Assembly: GCA_007134085.1 (NCBI GenBank)
Contig: SLLL01000047.1
Span: 1-41,176, forward strand
Direction of reading: 5' to 3'
DNA length: 41,176 nucleotides
Source: Balneolaceae bacterium
GTDB taxonomy: Bacteria > Bacteroidota > Rhodothermia > Balneolales > Balneolaceae
In this document: positions 27,711 through 36,714 of the stretch, piece after piece
Numbering within the stretch: position 1 is the first letter of the stretch
Layout: each line of letters opens with the position of its first letter
Notes under the pieces: generated by a model
Told to the model about the DNA's origin: nothing
Databases searched by the model: none
What the model saw: only the letters and a program-made list of their open reading frames with translations
Made by a program: the position numbers and the translations under genes

Positions 27711-28238
27711 TCATTCAGTTTTTAATTTCTCATAGAAGGCGTAGAGGGCAACTCCGGCAGCAACGGATACATTCAGTGAGTGTTTCATTCCAAATTGAGG
27801 AATTTCCACGCAGGCATCTGCATGGGTGAGGAGCTCAGTATCAACACCCGTTACTTCGTTTCCAAGAATAAGGCAGGTTGGTTTTGAAGAAGCCTGGTAA
27901 TCATGAAGCGGAATACTTGAATCTGTTTGCTCAAGTGCAACGATGGTATAGCCGCTTTCTTTCAATTGATTGACGGCAGAGGAAATATTATCAATTTGTT
28001 TCCAGGCTACGTGATCTTCTGCCCCTATGGCAGTTTTTGTGATTTCCGGCCTTGGCGGTATTGGTGTGTACCCGGACAGCCACAGCTCATGCACCCCAAA
28101 AGCATCACAGCTACGAAAAGCAGAGCCCACATTGTGCATGCTTCGGATGTTGTGCATCCAAAGGATAAAATTGTGTTTAAGAGGTGCTGCCCGCTGCTGA
28201 TTACGCTGAAGGATCTGTTTTGTGGTTAGCTTTCTCAA
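27711..28238 (-). CDS. SpoU/TrmH-family RNA 2'-O-methyltransferase
   Basis: A 175-residue SPOUT-fold enzyme that methylates a ribose 2'-OH of tRNA or rRNA using S-adenosylmethionine. The three family motifs are present: HNIRSMHNVGSAFRSCDAFG (motif 1), LILGNEVTGVD (motif 2) and EIPQFGMKHSLNVSVAAGVA (motif 3, knotted SAM site). It has no N-terminal L7Ae-like substrate domain, so it is of the short TrmH/TrmL type, and the target nucleotide cannot be told. The start is TTG at 28238. The resulting N-terminus MRKLTTKQIL is what Bacteroidota homologues usually show, so I keep it. It heads the long minus-strand block with metG next. Confidence 0.88.
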   Translation of the reverse strand: MRKLTTKQILQRNQQRAAPLKHNFILWMHNIRSMHNVGSAFRSCDAFGVHELWLSGYTPIPPRPEITKTAIGAEDHVAWKQIDNISSAVNQLKESGYTIVALEQTDSSIPLHDYQASSKPTCLILGNEVTGVDTELLTHADACVEIPQFGMKHSLNVSVAAGVALYAFYEKLKTE

Positions 28239-28335
28239 TGGGTTGAAATAAATTTTAAGTAATTAAATAACTATAGTTTAAATTAAAGAAACCACATTAT
28301 ATTTTGAACGTCATTTCCTTAAGTGGCTTTGAAGA

Positions 28336-28379
28336 ATTGCCATGGAAACACGGTGTATCGCAGAAATTTACGTGGCAAT
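28336..28379. repeat. ATTGCCA...TGGCAAT palindromic repeat
   Basis: Perfect 7-base arms ATTGCCA (28336-28342) and TGGCAAT (28373-28379) enclose 30 bases that include ACACGG and CAGAAATTTAC. The ends and internal words resemble the elements at 3425-3556 and 38032-38089, suggesting one dispersed family. Confidence 0.5.
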
Positions 28380-28466
28380 CCAAAAAATATGTTTTCGAAA
28401 ATAGAGATTAATGCACAACTTCTGAACCGGTAACTGAACGAAGTATCTGTTTAACAAATAATGAAC

Positions 28467-28552
28467 CTTCAAGCGTGCGAAAGCTCCTTGAAGCGTTCTT
28501 TTACGACGAAGTGACGTTTGCCCCAACGGGATGCCATTGACAAAGGTCACTT
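28467..28552. repeat. Tandem hairpins upstream of cstA
   Basis: Two adjacent dyads. CTTCAAG (28467-28473) pairs perfectly with CTTGAAG (28487-28493). AAGTGACGTTTG (28509-28520) pairs with CAAAGGTCACTT (28541-28552) at 11 of 12 positions around a 20-base loop. Neither is followed by a T-run on the plus strand. They could be an intergenic repeat unit or a structured leader. Confidence 0.45.
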
Positions 28553-28629
28553 TTAACATGTTATTGACATACCAGACGAATACTTGTGTTCAACATGAAA
28601 CATAACCCAAGTGTTTAAAAGATCTTCTT

Positions 28630-30252
28630 ATGAACCTAATTCTGCTTCTTGCTATTTCCGGTACCCTATTTGTGTTGGCATATCGATTTTATGGCCGCTT
28701 CATTGCCGATAAGCTCAAAATTGATGATGATAACATTACACCTGCCCACACTGAAAAAGATGGCGTAGATTATGTGCCAAGTAAAACGCCGATGGTGCTT
28801 GGCCATCATTTTGCGTCCATTGCAGGAGCAGGGCCTATCGTTGGGCCAATCATTGCCGTGGCTTTTGGCTGGATACCGGCCGTTTTGTGGATCATTATCG
28901 GTGGAATTTTTTTCGGAGCTGTTCACGATCTTACCTCGCTTACCGCCTCACTGCGGCACAAAGGAAAATCGATAGGAGAGCTGATAGAGCGCTATATAGG
29001 GGCTTTTGGAAAAAAGCTGTTCATTATTTTTGCCTTTGCCACGCTCATCCTCATCATTGCTGTGTTTATGGATATTGTAGCCCGTACCTTTGTTAGCGTT
29101 CCTGCGGCAGCTTCGGCATCGGTTGGGTTTATCATTCTGGCCCTTATCTTTGGAGCAATTTTCCGTACAGGCAAGGTGCCTTTCTGGCTGCTTACTGTGG
29201 TTGGTGTTGCCATAATGTACGCTATGATTTACGGTGGGGAACTGCTGCCGTTTGAACTTGGCTACTGGTTCTGGATTACGATACTTCTCGCCTACATCTT
29301 TTTTGCAGCTGTGAGCCCTGTGCAAGTATTACTACAGCCGCGTGATTACTTGAACTCATATCTGTTATATGGCATGATTTTGTTTGGAGTTATCGGCGTG
29401 ATTGTAGCCAATCCAACAGCCCAAATGGGCAATGAGATCCATTTTTATGCCGAAGGGTTAGGTTTTCTTTTCCCGGTACTGTTTGTGACCATTGCCTGTG
29501 GAGCCATCTCCGGCTTCCACTCGCTGGTGGCATCGGGTACCACGTCGAAGCAGATCAATAAGGAGACGGATGCAAAAACCATCGGTTTTGGCGGCATGTT
29601 GATTGAATCGCTGCTGGCTATTCTGGCTGTGGGTGCTGTGATGGTACTCTCGCGTGACCAATATATGGCCAGCCTTGCTGATTTGGGTCCGGTAACACTC
29701 TTCTCTCAGGGGCTTGGCGGATTCATTTCATCCATCGGTATTCCTGAATCTCTTGCCATTTCATTTGTTGCACTAACAGTCTCGGCTTTTGCCCTTACCA
29801 CACTCGATACCTGTACACGCCTGGCCCGATTCACCTTTAAAGAGTATTTTGAAAAAGAAGAGACGCGGGTTCATGTTGTATCTGAAAACCGTTTTATAAG
29901 TACAGCCATTGTTGGCGTATTGAGCACGGCTTTGTTGTTAACCGGCCAATTTCAGGAGTTGTGGCCCATTTTTGGTTCAGCAAACCAGCTTCTCGCTGCA
30001 CTCGCTTTGCTGGCTGTATCAGTATGGCTCATCAAAACCGATGTAAATCCTATATTTACGCTGCTGCCAATGACATTCATGTTTGCAGTAACATTAGCTT
30101 CGCTGCTCTTTTTTGTGTGGAATAACATTACATCACACAGCTATGTTTTGGCTGCATTGGCACTTGCGCTTTTTGTTCTTGCTATTGTACTGATAAACTT
30201 TGCACGAAAAAGCCTTAGAGAGTATAATCTGTTTGGTGGAAAAAGGGTTTAG
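28630..30252 (+). CDS. cstA: Carbon starvation protein CstA family transporter
   Basis: An integral inner-membrane transporter of the CstA family, which imports pyruvate and/or peptides when carbon is short. The 540 residues hold about 14-16 hydrophobic segments. Family motifs include HHFASIAGAGPIVGPIIAVA, VHDLTSLTASLRHKGKSIGE, ACGAISGFHSLVASGTTSKQ, ALTTLDTCTRLARFTF and FGSANQLLAALALLAVSVW. E. coli CstA is ~700 residues. This shorter form lacks part of the C-terminal region but ends naturally in charged residues (LREYNLFGGKRV), as in many Bacteroidota and Firmicutes homologues. It stands alone on the plus strand, before an agarase-like gene 186 bp downstream. Confidence 0.94.
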   Translation: MNLILLLAISGTLFVLAYRFYGRFIADKLKIDDDNITPAHTEKDGVDYVPSKTPMVLGHHFASIAGAGPIVGPIIAVAFGWIPAVLWIIIGGIFFGAVHDLTSLTASLRHKGKSIGELIERYIGAFGKKLFIIFAFATLILIIAVFMDIVARTFVSVPAAASASVGFIILALIFGAIFRTGKVPFWLLTVVGVAIMYAMIYGGELLPFELGYWFWITILLAYIFFAAVSPVQVLLQPRDYLNSYLLYGMILFGVIGVIVANPTAQMGNEIHFYAEGLGFLFPVLFVTIACGAISGFHSLVASGTTSKQINKETDAKTIGFGGMLIESLLAILAVGAVMVLSRDQYMASLADLGPVTLFSQGLGGFISSIGIPESLAISFVALTVSAFALTTLDTCTRLARFTFKEYFEKEETRVHVVSENRFISTAIVGVLSTALLLTGQFQELWPIFGSANQLLAALALLAVSVWLIKTDVNPIFTLLPMTFMFAVTLASLLFFVWNNITSHSYVLAALALALFVLAIVLINFARKSLREYNLFGGKRV

Positions 30253-30438
30253 TGCTTCGATTGCCAAGTGCTGACGGTGGTGTATATTACTGAAGTCAAA
30301 ATCGAACAAATTGATCTGCTAAAGATGAGGAGATTTTCGATTTGTCCCGCCTGAGGTTTATGCTCATCAGCTAATTCAAGGTTGATCATCATATACCAAT
30401 AATTTCATGTATTTTACAGAGTGAATTCAAAAAATGTT

Positions 30439-32385
30439 ATGATGAGCTACCTACAGCATTACCCAGTTTTACTAATTATCTCTGCTCTGCTCTTCGTTAG
30501 CGCATGCCAACAGCAAGATTACTATACCATTCACTTCAACAGCGAACACGAGGTATCGGGACAGATGCTTGCGCTTGAAGATATTACACCAGGCCTGCCT
30601 TCTGATTGGGATGACTACAATTATGTGGTATTTGAGTTTATGATTACTACACCACAGCGTTTTAATGTTGGTTTTACTACAGATGATGGTTACAACGAGT
30701 TACGGGTGATGAGCTACGTGCCCAACGGATGGAACCGCCTTGCCATACCCCTTCGTTTTTATCGTGAACCGCCGGCAGCTTGGCACGATCTCGCAGGAAT
30801 GTACAATCAGCCCCGCCACACAGGCTGGGTAAATCTTGGTGGCGGTGAGAGAGGCCCGCTGAAAGGTGTAGATTCTATCGGTGTTCGCATGCGGGTGCCG
30901 ATTGGAGATCATAAGTTTAAAATTCGATCTGTTTCACTACACACAGAAGACCCCGGGGATGAATATTTGGAAGTTGAACCTGCCGTGGATGAATTTGGAC
31001 AGTGGAATATGGGTGACTGGGACGGCAAAATCTATTCACTTGAACAGCTGAGAGAGGAGTGGGAGGCGGAAGACAAACTGCCTGTTGATACAGAGCAGTA
31101 CAATTACTCGAAATATGGCGGATACCTAAATGCACGGATTGATGAGGGTACCGGCTTTTTCAGAACCGAAAAAATTGATGGCAGATGGTGGTTTGTAGAC
31201 CCAGAGGGTTACCTGTTTCTTTCTCATGGGGTAAATGTTGTGCAAATTGGTGGAGGTGGAAATGCAGTAAGAATTGATCACAGGCCTAACCTCTGGCAAG
31301 AGCTGCCTCCTGAGGGTAAAGGTTTTGATCCCACACAACCCGACAGGGCATCCTTTGGTGTCTGGAACCTTCATCGCCGCTACGGAGAGAATTACAGGGA
31401 AAAAGCGATCGACAATATTTTTAACCGGATGAATCGGTGGGGTTTGAATACTATCGCAAATTGGTCGAGTGATGAGGTTCGTTTGCAAAACAGAATTCCG
31501 TTTATGACTCAGCTTGGCGGGCTTGGAATAGATGGCAGCCTGATGGGCCTGGCGGATGTATATACTCCCGGTTTCGCTGAGCAAATTGATTCGGCCGTTC
31601 AGCAATCAACCGAACGCTATCGGGATAATCCCTGGCTAATAGGGTACTTCACCGGCAATGAACCGGCATGGCAGGGGATAGAGTTGCGTGTGATAGATCT
31701 GATTCTGAATGAAAGTGACGATCGGCCGATCAAACAGGAGCTGCTAAGCTATCTTGCAGAAGAAGATACACCAGAACGGCGGGTTGCCTTTGTTCATAAC
31801 ACATTCAGAATTTTCATCGAAACAGTTGATGAAGCCTTGAAGCGGCACAGCCCCGGGCACTTAAATCTGGGGATCAGATTTGGAGGCGGCGCTCAGGATG
31901 AAGTGCTCGAAATATGCAAAGGAGTGTTCGATGTTTTCAGTTTCAACTCCTATTCGCTTGCACCATCGCATGAATTGATGGATCACTTTATGGAGATTAC
32001 CGAAATGCCGCTGATGATTGGTGAATACCATTTTGGAACGGTAGATCGGGGGATGTCGCAATCTCTCTGGCAGGTTGATACCCAGGAAGATCGCGGAATT
32101 GCCTACCGTCACTATACCGAAACAGCCTATTCTCATCCCGGTTTAATTGGCACATCCTACTTTCAATGGCCCGATCAGGATTTAACCGGCCGTGCCTATG
32201 ATGGCGAAAATCTAAATTGTGGTTTGATTGATGTTACAGATCGTCCATATCCTCATCTTGTGAATGCAATTTCTGAAACTTCAAAACGGCTGTATCAGGT
32301 TCACTCCGGCCAAATCGATCCATTTGAGCAGGTTTTAGAACGAGCCCGGGGTTATGAACATATTCCGGATTTGTGGAATGAATAA
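30439..32385 (+). CDS. Agarase-like (GH50/GH-A type) glycoside hydrolase lipoprotein
   Basis: An envelope-anchored polysaccharide hydrolase. A lipoprotein signal (MMSYLQHYPVLLIISALLFV then SAC) puts the lipidated Cys 23 residues from the ATG at 30439. Counting from an upstream in-frame GTG at 30421, it is Cys29. An N-terminal beta-sandwich-like region spans ~40-175. The catalytic barrel begins with DGRWWFVDPEGYLFLSHGVN. The putative acid/base is Glu414 in YFTGNEPAWQ and the nucleophile Glu535 in MIGEYHFGTVDRGMSQ (GTG numbering). This spacing and the GEYHFG motif resemble GH50 beta-agarases, but the true substrate could be another galactan or a related glycan. It sits between cstA and the alkaline phosphatase, all plus strand. 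Confidence 0.78.
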   Translation: MMSYLQHYPVLLIISALLFVSACQQQDYYTIHFNSEHEVSGQMLALEDITPGLPSDWDDYNYVVFEFMITTPQRFNVGFTTDDGYNELRVMSYVPNGWNRLAIPLRFYREPPAAWHDLAGMYNQPRHTGWVNLGGGERGPLKGVDSIGVRMRVPIGDHKFKIRSVSLHTEDPGDEYLEVEPAVDEFGQWNMGDWDGKIYSLEQLREEWEAEDKLPVDTEQYNYSKYGGYLNARIDEGTGFFRTEKIDGRWWFVDPEGYLFLSHGVNVVQIGGGGNAVRIDHRPNLWQELPPEGKGFDPTQPDRASFGVWNLHRRYGENYREKAIDNIFNRMNRWGLNTIANWSSDEVRLQNRIPFMTQLGGLGIDGSLMGLADVYTPGFAEQIDSAVQQSTERYRDNPWLIGYFTGNEPAWQGIELRVIDLILNESDDRPIKQELLSYLAEEDTPERRVAFVHNTFRIFIETVDEALKRHSPGHLNLGIRFGGGAQDEVLEICKGVFDVFSFNSYSLAPSHELMDHFMEITEMPLMIGEYHFGTVDRGMSQSLWQVDTQEDRGIAYRHYTETAYSHPGLIGTSYFQWPDQDLTGRAYDGENLNCGLIDVTDRPYPHLVNAISETSKRLYQVHSGQIDPFEQVLERARGYEHIPDLWNE

Positions 32386-32405
32386 TCCGTTTTATGGGCG
32401 GTAGT

Positions 32406-32430
32406 TTGCTTAAACATTTTCGATAAGCAA
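32406..32430 (+). terminator. Weak hairpin after the agarase-like gene
   Basis: Perfect arms TTGCTTA (32406-32412) and TAAGCAA (32424-32430) with an 11-base loop lie 21 bases after the stop. There is no T-run, so intrinsic termination is doubtful. Confidence 0.3.
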
Positions 32431-32543
32431 TTGTGGTATAAAGCCAAAGTGTCAAAACAATAACAAAACTTTAACATTTCATTAGTTCTTGCAATGTTAT
32501 TTTAAGATCAACAGTAACTTAACTTTAGTAAACGTATCGTACT

Positions 32544-33962
32544 ATGAGCCAACCAACTCGTCGTGATTTTCTCAAAACAGGAGCACTTTCAACTTTTTTA
32601 CTTGGATCAGGCATAGCCCTTGCCGGTGGCTGCAGTGCCATTCAAAACAGAGGTAAAACCAGGAATGTAATTTTTATGGTGAGTGACGGCATGAGTGCCG
32701 GAACACTGCAGATGGCTGATACTTATCTCCGCCGCCAGCATGGCCGCCCATCCAACTGGATCAGGCTGCTTGAAGAAAACGTGTTTCGACGCGGCCTGAT
32801 GGATATGGCATCAGCTGACAGAATTGTAACCGACTCAGCTGCTGCATCTGCATCGTGGGGTTGTGGCCACAGGGTGAATAATGGCGCTCTTAATATCGGG
32901 CCGGATGAAACACACCATAAACCTTTGTTACCGATTTTCAGGGATGCAGGCAAACGAACAGGTTTGGTAACCACAACTGAAATCACCCACGCTACCCCAG
33001 CAGGTTTTGCCGTAAACGTGGAGAGCCGCGGTATGGGTGAAGAAATTGCTGCACAATACTATGATCGTAAAGTTGATATTTTACTGGGGGGAGGCAATCA
33101 ACATTTTGATGCTGAACGAAGAAGTGATGAACGCAATCTGTACGCTAATTTTCAGGAAGCAGGATATCATGTAGCAAAAACTAAAGATGAGATGCTTGCG
33201 GGAGCTCAGGAGTCCCACATTCTTGGTGTATTTACTAACGGGCATCTGCCATATACGCTCGATCATCTACATTCTGATGAGTTGCTTGCAAATGTGCCAA
33301 CACTTGCTGAGATGACAGACCTTGCCATTAATAACCTATCTCAAAGTTCAAACGGTTTCATTCTGCAAGTTGAAGGAGGAAGGGTAGATCACGCTGCGCA
33401 CAGCAACGATGTTGGCGGATTAATCTTTGATCAGGTTGCATTTGATGATGCCATCGGAGTAGTGATGGAGTTTGCAGCTAATCGTGATGACACTCTGGTT
33501 ATCGTTACCACCGATCATGGAAATGCAAATCCCGGCTATAACAGTTCTCCGGATGAACACTTCGATTCAATTGCTGATTTTAGGCAAACATCTAACTGGA
33601 TTCGACGAGGGCTCAACGCCGATAGTAGTATAAGCGAAATTCAGGAGCGTGTAGAGTACGCTACCGGTTACGAATTTAGCAGGGAAGAAGCCGAAATGTA
33701 CCGGCTGGCAGAACGAGGAGAGTTCCGGGCTGCGTACAGCAGAATGAACAGCGCATCCGCAGTAATGGGACAGTTATTAGCGAACCACTGTCATGTGAAT
33801 TGGGTGGGCGGTTCTCACACTGCTGATTATGTGGAGCTGGCATCGTTTGGCCCCGGCAGCGAGGCAATTAACGGTTTCGTTAGAAACACGCAGCTTTTTG
33901 ATGTGATTACTGAAGCTTCTGAGGTTACAGAGTACATTATTGATGAGGAAGCAGTTGCCTGA
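32544..33962 (+). CDS. Alkaline phosphatase, Tat-exported lipoprotein
   Basis: A PhoA-family phosphomonoesterase that releases phosphate from organic esters outside the inner membrane. The N-terminus has a twin-arginine signal (PTRRDFLKTGALSTFLLGSG) followed by a lipobox ending at Cys30, so it should be exported folded by Tat and lipidated. Metal and catalytic motifs are VIFMVSDGMSAG (Asp48), the phosphoserine loop VTDSAAASASWG (Ser98), VEGGRVDHAAHSNDVGG, IVTTDHGNANPG and GGSHTADYVEL, which supply the two zinc sites and the magnesium site. The 472-residue length is normal. It is followed by a strong terminator. I cannot identify a Pho box with confidence. Confidence 0.94.
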   Translation: MSQPTRRDFLKTGALSTFLLGSGIALAGGCSAIQNRGKTRNVIFMVSDGMSAGTLQMADTYLRRQHGRPSNWIRLLEENVFRRGLMDMASADRIVTDSAAASASWGCGHRVNNGALNIGPDETHHKPLLPIFRDAGKRTGLVTTTEITHATPAGFAVNVESRGMGEEIAAQYYDRKVDILLGGGNQHFDAERRSDERNLYANFQEAGYHVAKTKDEMLAGAQESHILGVFTNGHLPYTLDHLHSDELLANVPTLAEMTDLAINNLSQSSNGFILQVEGGRVDHAAHSNDVGGLIFDQVAFDDAIGVVMEFAANRDDTLVIVTTDHGNANPGYNSSPDEHFDSIADFRQTSNWIRRGLNADSSISEIQERVEYATGYEFSREEAEMYRLAERGEFRAAYSRMNSASAVMGQLLANHCHVNWVGGSHTADYVELASFGPGSEAINGFVRNTQLFDVITEASEVTEYIIDEEAVA

Positions 33963-33985
33963 TTGTTGAAGATAAGTTTACAATT

Positions 33986-34020
33986 AAAAATCCCGTAGCG
34001 AGAGCTTACGGGATTTTTTT
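33986..34020 (+). terminator. Strong bidirectional Rho-independent terminator
   Basis: AAAAATCCCGTA (33986-33997) pairs with TACGGGATTTTT (34007-34018), closed by an AGC/GCT inner stem, and a run of T follows. The A-run on the other side gives the minus strand a T-run too, so it can end both the alkaline phosphatase transcript and the minus-strand pseudogene that converges on it. Confidence 0.92.
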
Positions 34021-34088
34021 TAGATATCATTCAGTAAGAAACTGGACTTTAATTTCTTGTACACGTTCAAAACAAATCTCATTTTATA

Positions 34089-34832
34089 TTAGGGAATGTA
34101 GTAGACGAAACTGATCAAACTTTCCGGTGGATAAAAATCATCGATTTCCTCAATACTGTTGAAAGGAAAATTCAAAATGGTACCATCGGGAAAACTTATA
34201 AAAATCTCCTCACTACCATCAAAATCTTCCATTAATCTGATCAGGGAGTTTTTTACAGTTTTGCTCATAATAAGAGTTACACGCGCCTCAGTGTTGTAAT
34301 ATCCGGTATCTGACCCTTCGCTCGCATTTGCTTCAATTAAAGTTCCATCTATTCTGTACTCAGCCGGAATTATTTGAGGCCAGCTTGCAATTTCGGATTT
34401 TAGATCAAGGAAACCTGTTTGCAGCGCTATCGTTTCAAAATCGGTTATGTCAATAAGCTTATTGCTTGCAAGGGTCAATATGCTATTTGTTTCAGGAAGG
34501 TCTATCATTAAAAATGTTAGTCCATCCATTGTATAAAATTCGGCTGCTTTACCGTCTATGTGTAAAGCAGGTTCATGTATGCTTTTATTGTCGCGATATT
34601 CAATTTTAATAATGAAGAGATCATTTCCGTTGAGGTAAATGGCAAGGTATTCTCCCTCATATTCGTTGTCTTCGAACTCTGTTATCCTGTCGAAATGAGG
34701 TATGTTGAGTTTATTAACATGCTCCTGAAAAACCTCAAATTAGAAAAAGGGTTTTTGGAGTAAATCATACTGTGCTTGAACTGAAGCACTAAGCATTAAA
34801 ACGATTATACATGTGCTGATTATTTTTTTCAT
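34089..34832 (-). pseudogene. Secreted protein gene interrupted by one in-frame stop
   Basis: From an ATG at 34832 the minus strand encodes a signal peptide (MKKIISTCIIVLMLSASVQA then QYDLLQKPFF). It then meets TAA at codon 31 (34742-34740). The same frame continues open for 216 codons to the stop at 34089, giving 248 codons in all with just this one interruption. The downstream part is acidic and beta-rich (EFEDNEYEGEYLAIYLNGND, ALHIDGKAAEFYTMDGLTFL, EEIFISFPDGTILNFPFNSI). The first internal ATG, at 34529, would lose the signal peptide, so a working secreted product is unlikely unless the stop is read through. A sequencing error is possible. I recognise no family. It follows the OmpA-domain gene by 166 bp. 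Confidence 0.8.
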
Positions 34833-34998
34833 GATTTTCAACGTATTTAAAGTGTAAAAATATGGAGTAGTTGGCTTTATCAAACATTTCCTACTACGTC
34901 TCTGAATTTCTATTTAGCTGGGTTAAGCCCTCGCAAATAATAATCGGATTCATTTTGACTGATTCTGCAACCTTAGTAAAGTAAAATCAATTAAATGC

Positions 34999-36714
34999 TT
35001 ATTGTATAGTAATCCCATCAGGTATCAGAAAATGCTCTGCTGGTATGCTGATGTTTTCTTTCAAATCAATCATTTCATAAAGTGAGTTATGGGTTTGCAC
35101 CCTTAGAGGCAGCCCTTTGTAATACCAGGTTTTTCTTTCATCCTCTCCTGCACCCTCCAAAAATACAAGGCACTTGTAGCCTGAAACGGTTTCTCTACCC
35201 ACGAACTTTCCGCCTCTGCCTTCAATCAATTTCTGAAATGTGCCTTCATCGTAGTTTTTCACATTTTCGAAATTCTCAATATCTGTTCTGCTTCTTATCT
35301 TTTTTCGGGCACTATTTTCCTGGAAGTTGATGTCATACTTCTCTTCACCATCTAAGATTTCCATGAACTTTGATGGAAATGACTCCCCCCGGGAATTAAT
35401 CACAAGGAAGTTGGTTTCAGCGGCCATTTTTTCAGCTGCAATATCGTGCCAGATAGTTGTGTTGATTTCGTATTTAATATCGCCCTGATCAATCGTTCCA
35501 AACATTTTTAAGAAGTATGATGTAAGGCCACTTGTTCCGGCTTGAGCTTCTTTTAGATTGTCATCAACATTTTGAATGTTTTCAAAGACTTCAGATTTTT
35601 CAATCTCTTCTAAACCTTCATCAATCTTTACAAATTCAACTCTTCGGTTTTGTGCTTTTCCTTCTGGAGTTGCGTTGTCTGCAACCGGTACTGTCTGTCC
35701 GTATCCCACGGATACAAGCCGGTTAGGTGAAATGCCCATATTAATCATTTCATGAACCACAGCATTAGCTCTTGCTTCGGATAGAGTTTGGTTCAAAGTT
35801 TCGCTGCCGTCACTATCGGTATGGCCTTCTACACTGAAGTGCAATTCCGGAATTTGCTGCATCAGCTTTACCACTTCATTGATTATTCCAAAACTTTCAG
35901 GCCGTAAAGTGGCTTTATTAACATCAAAGCGAATACCTGTGGTAACAATTCGCCCGTCGGTAACCAACCTGTCATAAAGCGGAACTGCCCCTTTTGCTAC
36001 GCGTATGTTCTTTATATAGCCTAAATGGCCACCATTTGGGTTGTGGTATGCGAATGTTAACCCAAGCGGATTATAATCCATATTGGGAATGTTTAGCACT
36101 CTCATCTCATCAATGTACACTTTAAGGGTTCCTGTGTTAAAAGAGATGGATATACGCCTCCAGCCAGGCTCAGAGTTAGCATTGTCATCACTCAGGCTTA
36201 TCCCAAACCCCGGATAATGATTGGTGATGGATCCAAATTTTACAGAGTTTTGGGTTATAGTAACCCTGTCCACTCTATTATTACTCCCCGGATTTGCACT
36301 CCTGTTTAATCGCCTCTGGTTTTTACCATCATAGAATAATATCCGGTAGATTCGATTATGCGTTTCGAAGTAGGCATCAAATTCAACCGTAAATTCATCG
36401 GGCAGATAATCTTCATCACTATTTGCCATCAATGGCACGATACCGCCATCACTATTACTATTAGTTCTGATGAACATGATTACATTTTCACCATCCAAAA
36501 CGGCATTTTCTACACTACCATTAGCTAAATCCCATTTGCTTGGGAATGCTCCATTACGTTCGCCTTGCTGATTATCTTCGAAAATAATTTCATCACCGGA
36601 AATAAAATCAAAGTTAGACCAGTCGAGATTTGATTGCTGCTGAGCGATTACCCCATTCATAAAAATCAGGAAAACCACCAGAGAGAGCATCAAACCTAAT
36701 CTTGATATCTTCAT
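34999..36714 (-). CDS. OmpA-domain protein with N-terminal LamG-like and C-terminal extra domains
   Basis: A 571-residue exported protein with signal peptide ending at VIAQ (about 25). Residues ~40-240 form a beta-sandwich resembling a LamG/concanavalin-like domain (FTVEFDAYFETHNRIYRILF, LKVYIDEMRVLNIP, GYIKNIRVAKGA). Residues ~255-365 are an OmpA peptidoglycan-binding domain (GIRFDVNKATLRPES, VEGHTDSDGSETLNQTLSEA, NRLVSVGYGQ, AQNRRVEF). Residues ~395-571 form a further domain (KYEINTTIWHDIAAEKMAAE, WYYKGLPLRVQTHN, PAEHFLIPDGITIQ) that loosely resembles DUF4412-type domains. It should bind the cell wall from the periplasm or outer membrane. OmpA usually ends such proteins, so the C-terminal extension is unusual. 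It has a structured leader. Confidence 0.85.
   Translation of the reverse strand: MKISRLGLMLSLVVFLIFMNGVIAQQQSNLDWSNFDFISGDEIIFEDNQQGERNGAFPSKWDLANGSVENAVLDGENVIMFIRTNSNSDGGIVPLMANSDEDYLPDEFTVEFDAYFETHNRIYRILFYDGKNQRRLNRSANPGSNNRVDRVTITQNSVKFGSITNHYPGFGISLSDDNANSEPGWRRISISFNTGTLKVYIDEMRVLNIPNMDYNPLGLTFAYHNPNGGHLGYIKNIRVAKGAVPLYDRLVTDGRIVTTGIRFDVNKATLRPESFGIINEVVKLMQQIPELHFSVEGHTDSDGSETLNQTLSEARANAVVHEMINMGISPNRLVSVGYGQTVPVADNATPEGKAQNRRVEFVKIDEGLEEIEKSEVFENIQNVDDNLKEAQAGTSGLTSYFLKMFGTIDQGDIKYEINTTIWHDIAAEKMAAETNFLVINSRGESFPSKFMEILDGEEKYDINFQENSARKKIRSRTDIENFENVKNYDEGTFQKLIEGRGGKFVGRETVSGYKCLVFLEGAGEDERKTWYYKGLPLRVQTHNSLYEMIDLKENISIPAEHFLIPDGITIQ

Larger units (their letters stand above)
28239..28629. 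other. Intergenic gap with three hairpins
   Basis: This 391-base divergent gap between the SpoU gene and cstA holds no gene I can support. It carries the ATTGCCA-type hairpin at 28336-28379 and a structured stretch at 28467-28552, listed separately. A TTGACA (28564-28569) lies 60 bases before cstA but has no good -10 at the right spacing, so the cstA promoter is not called. Confidence 0.55.

Noticed and set aside
28368-28559. Minus-strand frame of 63 codons in the gap before cstA
   Set aside because: It overlaps hairpin repeats, has no family resemblance or ribosome site, and is short enough to arise by chance.
28564-28592. TTGACA promoter for cstA
   Set aside because: No acceptable -10 hexamer lies 16-18 bases downstream.
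32440-32543. Pho-box-like CTTTAAC repeats before the alkaline phosphatase
   Set aside because: Spacing and sequence do not form the tandem repeat pattern expected of a PhoB site. AT-rich chance is sufficient.
34575-34763. Plus-strand frame of 62 codons with a hydrophobic start
   Set aside because: It is antisense to the nonsense-interrupted secreted-protein gene, whose signal peptide and continuing frame are clearer.
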